DNA of 64,000 nucleotides from contig NZ_BDQM01000002.1 in assembly GCF_002207865.1 (NCBI RefSeq), positions 1-64,000 on the forward strand. The letters are read 5' to 3'. This DNA comes from Colwellia marinimaniae. GTDB lineage: Bacteria; Pseudomonadota; Gammaproteobacteria; Enterobacterales; Alteromonadaceae. A program made the translations under genes and the position numbers. This document shows, in pieces, positions 56,584 to 64,000 of this stretch; the first letter of the stretch is position 1, and each line of letters begins with the position of its first letter. The notes under the pieces were generated by a model that ran no database searches, had not been told where the DNA came from, and saw only the letters and a program-made list of their open reading frames with translations.

Positions 56584-57531
56584 TTAGAACTTATACTGAA
56601 TACCCGCAGCTAAATAATCTTCATCATTGGCGCTATCTAAATCAAAACTAGTATAAAAAACATAAAGTTTAGTGCTTTTCGCAAGTTTGTAATCTATACC
56701 CGCAGTTATGCCATTACGACTGTCACCGACTTTATGATCTGCTGCTTGAAACTGCCCTTTTAAGGTAATGTTATCAAAAGAATATTTGGCTGAAACCATC
56801 ACACCATCCATTTCAGCACCCGTTGCAATTTCTTCTTGGTTTTGCAACATTAAACCTAAGGTGACACCGGCAATTTTACCTGACACGGTAACGCGCATGG
56901 TTTCAAAGTGCCCTGAAACTGCGCCATCTTTTGACTTTCCTTTGACATCAGAATCAAAGGCAACTGCAGCATAGATATTTGATTTTTTTAAATTCTTATC
57001 ACCGTAAAATACTGCCATAGAATAAGCATCTTCAGCGTCGATTTCGTCTTCAGCCATATAAGTCAGACCAAACTGTAAGCCCTTAAATTTGGGCGATTTA
57101 TAACTAATAGTATCACTTAAACGGTTTTCACCTACCCAAAGGTGTTTGATATCACCATTATAATCACTAAATATATCCACTTTACCTTGTGACTGCTTTA
57201 ACATGGTGTCGTTTTTACCGAGTAAAACTTCACCAAAAAAACCACGTAAGCCGATATATTGATTACGCGTCTTAAAGGTCTCGCCATCGCCATCTATATC
57301 CACTTCAAATTCAGCTTTATATACCACCTCTAGACCTTCACTTAGTTCATGAGTGCCTTTAAAACCAAGTCGTGAGGCATTACTTTTAATTTCAGTAAAT
57401 CTACCATCACCATCATCTGATGATTGTACTGAAACATCAGCTCTACCATAAATATCTACAGATGCAGCCATGGCAGGTACAGTCGCAGTATAAAACATTG
57501 AGACTAGTAGTACTTTTTTAGAAAAATTCAT
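56584..57531 (-). CDS. Gram-negative porin
   Basis: The 315-residue protein has a signal peptide (LLVSMFYTATVPAMA) followed by VDIYGRADVSVQSSDDG, the usual first strand of 16-strand porins. GFKGTHELSEGLEVVYKAEFEVD and RNQYIGLRGFFGEVLLGKND are typical. The chain ends in AAGIQYKF with a terminal aromatic residue for the assembly machinery. Substrate is unknown. Position next to phoBR suggests a phosphate or phosphonate porin, but no Pho box is seen in its upstream region. Confidence 0.92.
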   Translation of the reverse strand: MNFSKKVLLVSMFYTATVPAMAASVDIYGRADVSVQSSDDGDGRFTEIKSNASRLGFKGTHELSEGLEVVYKAEFEVDIDGDGETFKTRNQYIGLRGFFGEVLLGKNDTMLKQSQGKVDIFSDYNGDIKHLWVGENRLSDTISYKSPKFKGLQFGLTYMAEDEIDAEDAYSMAVFYGDKNLKKSNIYAAVAFDSDVKGKSKDGAVSGHFETMRVTVSGKIAGVTLGLMLQNQEEIATGAEMDGVMVSAKYSFDNITLKGQFQAADHKVGDSRNGITAGIDYKLAKSTKLYVFYTSFDLDSANDEDYLAAGIQYKF

Positions 57532-58024
57532 TTTGTTAAACCTTGAGTTATTAGTTATTAATGACTGTTTGATTATTATAATATGGCGATTTTTTTCTTC
57601 CGTTTCTTATAATAAAAATAGTAAACTTCCCATAAAAACAGATAACTCATTTATTGTCTTAGGCTTTCGTTAGCACTATATCGGCTGCAAACATTGGCAT
57701 AGTTAATAGAAAACAAATCGTTATTGCCCTAAGGCTTTAATCTGTTTCACGAGTATATCTAAATAATAAATGGGGAGTAAGATGACTGATTAATAGTGAG
57801 TAGCCTACAAGATCTTTATTGCACTTTTATTACAACCGTAAGATTAACTTTATAAATAACACCTCTAACTGCCATAGTATCTATTTATATAAAATAATGT
57901 TTCAATTGGATAAATTAACTAATTAACATAATTTTAGACCATAAATTTTAATTTCGCGCACTTTTAAAATTGATTTACTAGAATTAACAATAAGCTCCTA
58001 TAAATCACCTAAAAGATAACTGAT

Positions 58025-59764
58025 ATGAAAATAACCAGTATATCTCGTAAGCTGCTATCAAAAGTACTCTCTGTTTATTTTATTTTGACCTTCAGTGTTA
58101 CGGGCATTCAAATTATTGCTGAATATTTTAATACCAAGAGTCATATCAATAGTGAGCTACTGACCTTACAGAAAACCATTAGTGGCAGTTTAACTCGCGC
58201 AGTTTGGGAGCTTAATACCCAACAAGCTATTGATATATCTGAAGGCCTAATCGCCATCCCTATGATTAAGGGAATCACAGTAACGGATGAAGCTAATAAA
58301 GTTATCACTCAACTTGGCGAAGTACTTACCCTGTCCTCAACCGCCCAAGAAAGCTATAGCGAACATCAAAGTATAAGCTCTATTAGTGAAGGTTTATTTG
58401 GACACTCTTTCCCATTAATATTTGAATTTTCAGGCCGAACAACTACCGTTGGTACCGTTACTTTATTATCGAGTAATGATGTTATATTTGGTCGGATAGA
58501 AGTAGGCATATACTTTCTTATCGGCAACGCTATTGTAAAAACGGCGTTTTTGATCTTTTTATTCTCATTGGCTTTTACCAAGTTATTAACTGAGCCTCTA
58601 CAAGAGCTCACCGACCAAATGAAGCAACTTGATTTACATGACCCTGAAGCGTCTAAATTTCATAGTATGAATAATGAAAGAAATGAGCTGAATGTCCTAG
58701 AAGATGCTTATAACAACCTTATCGATGAGCTGGTTGCATTTAAAGACAAGCTGGCATTATCGCAACGAGAAACAAATTTAGCCAATGATAAATTAGATGA
58801 GCAAAACTTGTTACTTGAACAAGAGGTGGCAAGAAAAACGTCGACGTTAAGCCGCACCTTATTACGAATGGAAGTACAACAAAAGGATATGTTGGCTCAG
58901 CAGCATCAGTTAAAAGCAGAAAACAACCGTCGCCGTAAAACCGAAACCACGTTAATCACGACCAATAAAGATTTAAAAATTTCGATAATAGAATTGAGTA
59001 GAGCTCAAGATAGGCTGTTAGAAGCCGAAAAAATGGCCTCACTGGGCTTGCTTAGTGCTGAAGTTTCTCATGAAATTAATACCCCCATTGGTATTAGTAT
59101 TACCTCAGCAAGTTACCTCTCAGATATCATCCATAAATTTCAACAAGACATAAATTCGCAAAAACTGTCTAAACGTACTATCGACAGCTTTATTGATAAT
59201 GCTGGGCAATGTGTTGAACTACTTTCAAATAACTTACAAAGAGCAGCAGAATTGATCACCAGCTTTAAACAGGTCGCTGTTGATCAAACTAATGACAAAG
59301 TGAGATTAATCAATGTTGCTAAATACCTTGATGAAATTATTCATTCAATTCATCCTAAATTAAAGAAAACCAACCATAGTATCAAAGTTCATTGCGATCC
59401 ACATATTGAAATATATACCCACCCAGGGGCTATAGCGCAAATTATTATCAATTTAATTATCAATTCTATTTCTCATGGTTTTCCAAATATTAACCGCGGT
59501 GAAATGACTATTGATATTGCCGTAGAACAGCAAAGGCTAGTGATACTTTATCGTGATAATGGTGTCGGGGTTAATGAGCAGCAGCTTGAGCGGATATTTG
59601 AGCCATTTTACACCACTCAAGCAAACAACGGTGGTACCGGTTTAGGCACTCATATTATCAAAAATCTTGTCATAGACACCCTTAATGGCTCTATCGATGT
59701 ATATTCTGCAGAAGGTAAAGGTTTAAGGTATCGCATAACCTTCCCAGATATGAGGTATAGTTAA
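58025..59764 (+). CDS. Membrane sensor histidine kinase
   Basis: The 579-residue protein has transmembrane helices at about residues 15-33 and 162-187 that enclose a periplasmic sensor domain of about 130 residues. A HAMP-like region follows, then a long coiled coil (about 235-330). The kinase core has His349 in AEVSHEINTP, then NLIINSISHGF, DNGVGVNEQ and GGTGLGTHI. It lacks a receiver domain, and no response regulator gene is adjacent. Signal unknown. The 493-bp gap before it holds no recognisable feature. Confidence 0.9.
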   Translation: MKITSISRKLLSKVLSVYFILTFSVTGIQIIAEYFNTKSHINSELLTLQKTISGSLTRAVWELNTQQAIDISEGLIAIPMIKGITVTDEANKVITQLGEVLTLSSTAQESYSEHQSISSISEGLFGHSFPLIFEFSGRTTTVGTVTLLSSNDVIFGRIEVGIYFLIGNAIVKTAFLIFLFSLAFTKLLTEPLQELTDQMKQLDLHDPEASKFHSMNNERNELNVLEDAYNNLIDELVAFKDKLALSQRETNLANDKLDEQNLLLEQEVARKTSTLSRTLLRMEVQQKDMLAQQHQLKAENNRRRKTETTLITTNKDLKISIIELSRAQDRLLEAEKMASLGLLSAEVSHEINTPIGISITSASYLSDIIHKFQQDINSQKLSKRTIDSFIDNAGQCVELLSNNLQRAAELITSFKQVAVDQTNDKVRLINVAKYLDEIIHSIHPKLKKTNHSIKVHCDPHIEIYTHPGAIAQIIINLIINSISHGFPNINRGEMTIDIAVEQQRLVILYRDNGVGVNEQQLERIFEPFYTTQANNGGTGLGTHIIKNLVIDTLNGSIDVYSAEGKGLRYRITFPDMRYS

Positions 59765-59840
59765 AAAGCTTGCTGCCTAAATAGCATAATTCAGGTATGA
59801 TAATCGCCAAAATACGCCCTTATCAGCCTAGGAATTACTT

Positions 59841-60764
59841 ATGTGGTTTAAAAACCTATACTTTTTTGCCTTTACTCGCCCATTTGAATGGTCAGAGGAA
59901 GACTTAGAAAAACACTTATCGGAACACCTATTTACTCCATTAGGCTCGACAGAACTAGCACACTTTGGTTGGATTAATGCTTTAGGCAAGCATGGTGACT
60001 CGAGTGTTCATAGCGCCAGCGATAATTTTTTAATCTGCGCTCGTAAAGAAGAAAAAATACTTCCAGCGCCTGTTATCAAAGATATGGTAGAACAGAAGGT
60101 TAATTTACTTGAACAAGAGCAAGGCCGCGGCGCTACAAAAAAAGAGCGGGAGCAGTTTAAAGAAGATATTATATTCGAATTACTGCCTCGTGCTTTTTCC
60201 CGTATTACCGATACACACGCTTATATCAGCCCAGTAAATAATATCATTGTCATTAATTCAAGTTCACGTGGTAAAGCAGAAGATTTATTAGCATTATTAC
60301 GTAAAGTACTTGGCACCTTGCCTGTGACCAGCTTTGATCCTGATATTTGTGTCGATGAAACCATGACAACTTGGCTAAGCGAAAAAAGTTTAGGTGGCAA
60401 GTTTACTTTAGGTATGGAAGCCGAATTTAACGCTTTAGGTGATGATGGCGCGGTAGTTAGGGTAAAAAATCAAGATCTAATAGGAGATGAAATTCAAGCG
60501 CATTTAGATGCGGATAAATACGTGGTTAAAATAGCCCTAGAATGGGATGAATCTTTATCCTTTATTTTATGTGATGATTTAGCCATTAAGAGAATTAAGT
60601 TTTTTGATGTTATACAAGAACAAAATGATGATATTGATAGCGATGACGTAGTCGCTAAACTTGACGCTGATTTTGCCTTAATGGCTGGCGAGCTAAACCG
60701 TTTTATTATCGATCTTTTAGCTGAATTTTCCATGAAAACAACGGATCCTCTAGAAAAAGATTAA
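59841..60764 (+). CDS. rdgC: Recombination-associated protein RdgC
   Basis: The 307-residue protein (E. coli 303) begins MWFKNLYFFAFTRPF. It contains FGWINALGKHG near residue 42 and CARKEEKILPAPVI near residue 69, both typical. RdgC forms a ring-like dimer on double-stranded DNA and limits RecA-driven recombination. An AGGAAT ribosome site precedes the ATG. It is convergent with the HDOD gene. Confidence 0.96.
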   Translation: MWFKNLYFFAFTRPFEWSEEDLEKHLSEHLFTPLGSTELAHFGWINALGKHGDSSVHSASDNFLICARKEEKILPAPVIKDMVEQKVNLLEQEQGRGATKKEREQFKEDIIFELLPRAFSRITDTHAYISPVNNIIVINSSSRGKAEDLLALLRKVLGTLPVTSFDPDICVDETMTTWLSEKSLGGKFTLGMEAEFNALGDDGAVVRVKNQDLIGDEIQAHLDADKYVVKIALEWDESLSFILCDDLAIKRIKFFDVIQEQNDDIDSDDVVAKLDADFALMAGELNRFIIDLLAEFSMKTTDPLEKD

Positions 60765-60808
60765 TATTGTGCCTTACAAGAGTGCCTTAAAATTTAATTG
60801 ACACAATT

Positions 60809-60831
60809 GAGGGCGATATTATATCGCCCTC
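60809..60831. terminator. Terminator between rdgC and the HDOD gene
   Basis: GAGGGCGATA at 60809-60818 pairs perfectly with TATCGCCCTC at 60822-60831 around TTA. A short pyrimidine tract follows on the plus strand. The genes are convergent, so it may serve both. Confidence 0.65.
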
Positions 60832-60879
60832 TTCTTATACTCAATGACACCACTTTCTTTTATATAAAATATTGACTAG

Positions 60880-61722
60880 CTAAATAAACATAGCTCTTAC
60901 CGCATCACATTTTTCTTTGAATTCATCACTGTCCATGTAATCCACATCAGGTAAGATTCCTTTCTTAGTATAACTGCTTAACAGTGCCTCTTTAGTTGAC
61001 TCATTTTTAAAGACATTATGATAAATAGCCCCAGCACGAATGAAATCTAAATAGTGTACCTCGGTAGGTAAAATCGTTAAGTCGCTCCAACTTTCTGCCA
61101 AGAGAGTAAACTCCTCAGAAAAACCCCAACTGCGGGTGATATCTCCGCCAATTCGCCCAGATAACTTAATAATGGCTTGCTTCAAAAAAGTCGGATTAGC
61201 AAAAATATCGGGGTGATTTTCAGCCTCAGTTAAAATTGGTAATACGCCAATATTATGTACAAGTGCCGCCAAGGTAATAGTATCTAAAGAAAGTGAAGTA
61301 TGTTTATGCTCTTTTAAATACATAGCCATTAAACTTACCGCCACCGAAGCAATATCAATGGTTTTTAACCAAGCTTTGTTCATATACATGGTTACCACAT
61401 CATTATGTGATACAAATACCTGCTCAATTGCCATCGCCGTGGCAATACTTTTTATCTGCCTTAAGCCTATACGAGTTACTGCTTGTGGAACCGTTTCAAC
61501 TTTTATACTTCGTCCTAAAATAGCATTATTAGCCACTTTAAGCATACCTAGAGATAATGCTGGGTCTTGAGCAATAATATCACTCATTTCATGCAAGTTA
61601 ATATCAGGATCATCGGCAGCACTTCTTACTTTTAATGCTATCTCTGGTAAGGTCGGCAGTACAAGGGTGTCTTGTTTTATTTTTTCAGTCAAAATAGTAT
61701 ACAGGGCATTTTCAGTTGCCAT
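60880..61722 (-). CDS. HDOD domain protein
   Basis: The 280-residue protein is a single HDOD domain. LPTLPEIALKVRSAADDPDI is at about residues 22-41 and DIIAQDPALSLGMLKVANNA near 48-67. LAALVHNIGVLPI marks the position where true HD phosphodiesterases have HD; here it is HN. HDOD proteins are non-enzymatic signalling scaffolds, for example in chemotaxis, motility or c-di-GMP networks. No partner gene is adjacent. Confidence 0.88.
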   Translation of the reverse strand: MATENALYTILTEKIKQDTLVLPTLPEIALKVRSAADDPDINLHEMSDIIAQDPALSLGMLKVANNAILGRSIKVETVPQAVTRIGLRQIKSIATAMAIEQVFVSHNDVVTMYMNKAWLKTIDIASVAVSLMAMYLKEHKHTSLSLDTITLAALVHNIGVLPILTEAENHPDIFANPTFLKQAIIKLSGRIGGDITRSWGFSEEFTLLAESWSDLTILPTEVHYLDFIRAGAIYHNVFKNESTKEALLSSYTKKGILPDVDYMDSDEFKEKCDAVRAMFI

Positions 61723-61969
61723 AAATCCACCTTTATTTTTATTGTGCTTAACATTAAAAGTAGCACATTTTCTAAAAATTAATATATTTCAACTTAATAG
61801 CAAGAATATTTTTTATTTCCCCCTTAAGCAATGAACCGCACAACGCTCGTTAAAGCAAGGTTAACATTGATACAGTTTACACTTATCTTGATTCAAAATA
61901 GTGACGATAATCACTAATGAGTATAGTTTCCCGCCTATTTTATTGCGTCTTTATACTTTCATACTAGTT

Positions 61970-62199
61970 AACCTGAACTCTGGATAAGCAGCACTTGCTC
62001 AATATTCCCCTTTATCCGATTCTCAGCGTTAACACGTCGATAAATAACCCGTTATTCATAAACGTTTTACCTTGATAATCGAATAAATTGAAACATTGAT
62101 AGTGTATATTGCTACTTAATCTTGTATATTTTGTTCTTAACAACCGTAGGTCGTTGTTTTTACTTATACATCAAGCACTCATTATCCAGAGTTCAGGTT
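61970..62199. mobile_element. Complete 230-bp element with 18-bp terminal inverted repeats (MITE-like)
   Basis: AACCTGAACTCTGGATAA at 61970-61987 is the exact reverse complement of TTATCCAGAGTTCAGGTT at 62182-62199. The interior is noncoding and contains a CAACC...GGTCGTTG-like hairpin near 62140. Parts recur at 13052-13149 and 39432-39538. A similar CTGAACTCTGG stretch occurs at 435-445. Size, terminal repeats and lack of coding are those of a miniature inverted-repeat element. No clear target-site duplication is evident. Confidence 0.7.
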
Positions 62200-62347
62200 A
62201 GTTAAGCTGAACTTCTTTCTCCCACTGCTAGCTTGAAGAAGTTCATCATCGCAGTAAAAACTTTTCTTAAAGATATTGCGATTTTTTAAGGGAAATGTGA
62301 ATTTTAAACTCATGGAATGCTACCACGATAAAAATTAGGACTGGCTA

Positions 62348-62512
62348 ATTACCTTGGTTACACTATCATATGGGGCTAATATTTCTGTAACAGATATAGA
62401 TATAGATACTGAATGACTAGGTCATTACAACATACCTAGCTGGGTAGGTGTTTGCGCAATTGATGGTGTAAAAATTGATGTCGAGCATAGCGAAGAGCTG
62501 ACTGAAAATTGA
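62348..62512 (+). pseudogene. Possible decayed reading frame between the element and cysB
   Basis: One frame reads LVTLSYGANISVTDIDIDTE, a TGA stop, then LGHYNIPSWVGVCAIDGVKIDVEH and a second stop at 62510. I recognise no family. It has no plausible start or ribosome site. It may be a remnant or chance. The rest of 61723-62591, outside the inverted-repeat element, shows nothing. Confidence 0.15.
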
Positions 62513-62591
62513 TAAGGTTTTCTGGCTGTTAACCGCCATGATGCGAGTAACACTAGCAATAAGCTATTATTGCCAGTGTTACTAAATCATC

Positions 62592-63629
<1,038 letters not shown>

Positions 63630-63846
63630 TTAATCAATCATTTATTCCATAATAATTTATTGATTTTTGTAAATAAAAATTACCACTTCGGCTAAATTCA
63701 ACAAATAATATTTTCACTCCGCTAAACTGTCTGTTATAAATCCACTTTTTTCAGCAGTTTTTAAACTAAATATGCAACTAGCTCTATGCTAAACAAAACA
63801 TTTTTTGTAAACTGCTTAGTAGTTTATTTATTCAAGAGAATCTTAG

Positions 63847-64000
63847 ATGATTGCTATTATTGTTGGGTTAATTATCGCCTTAATTGTTTTTGTTGTGGTG
63901 GTAACCTCAATACAACAACATAAAGAAAAAATAGAAGCTGAAAAACGCATTAAAGTCGCCAAACAAAAAGCGATTATTGATGAAAATGAAGAGTTGATTT
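63847..64000 (+). CDS. N-terminal part of a membrane-anchored protein (cut by window end)
   Basis: The frame opens at 63847 with an AGAGAA ribosome site and runs off the window. The visible 51 residues are one transmembrane helix (IAIIVGLIIALIVFVVVVTSI) followed by a charged, probably coiled-coil stretch (KEKIEAEKRIKVAKQKA). Family not identifiable from this fragment. It is divergent from cysB. Confidence 0.7.
   Translation, partial: MIAIIVGLIIALIVFVVVVTSIQQHKEKIEAEKRIKVAKQKAIIDENEELI

Noticed and set aside
57532..57650. Pho box for the porin gene
   Set aside because: Only a single weak GTCAT-like half-site; no second repeat at 11 bases.

Overview
The window looks like a chromosomal segment of a low-GC marine gammaproteobacterium of the Alteromonadales, most likely Colwelliaceae (Colwellia-like). 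This is inferred from gene order and protein character, not from a database search. The ygfB-pepP-ubiH-ubiI-gcvT-gcvH-gcvP block, divergent from zapA and 6S RNA, matches the enterobacterial order. The malate synthase G / isocitrate lyase pair, DUF2982- and DUF4124-type proteins, the ispH-pilVWX-pilY1-pilE cluster, CysB and RdgC all fit this group.

Layout. 1-4423 is accessory: a degenerate direct-repeat array, a palindrome over a candidate promoter, then a two-gene Gabija-type anti-phage operon (OLD-family AAA/TOPRIM nuclease plus UvrD-like helicase). 4532-16082 is the conserved core: glycine cleavage system, two ubiquinone flavin hydroxylases, aminopeptidase P, YgfB, divergent ZapA and 6S RNA. 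Behind 6S RNA lies an array of about 117-bp tandem repeats that copies the 3' strand of the 6S closing stem. 16781-26989 holds a DCC-family thiol protein, a CHASE4-like GGDEF protein, an internally deleted MFS remnant, murI, metK, a decayed rsmE, then gshB-yqgE-ruvX and three envelope-type genes. 27016-31821 carries a LysR regulator divergent from an FMN reductase, lysA, a long gap with a multi-hairpin element, and a DUF481 outer-membrane protein.

32025-38519 brackets a LysR-lrgA-lrgB unit with the two glyoxylate-shunt enzymes. 38987-43934 has a secreted hypothetical, a penicillin-acylase-family hydrolase, a MAPEG protein and pheA. 44052-51571 is the type IV pilus minor pilin/adhesin operon plus one convergent GspH/FimT pseudopilin gene. 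52092-57531 has ispH, a PstS-like protein, PhoR, PhoB and a porin, with recognisable Pho boxes before pstS and phoB. 58025-64000 has a histidine kinase, rdgC, an HDOD protein, cysB and a truncated membrane-protein gene.

Two noncoding themes stand out. One is the 6S-derived tandem array. The other is a dispersed element with 18-bp terminal inverted repeats, one complete copy (61970-62199) and two partial copies (13052-13149 and 39432-39538). Two decayed genes (rsmE and an MFS transporter) show active gene loss. Everything is read by eye; alignments, covariance models and expression data would be needed to settle the noncoding calls.
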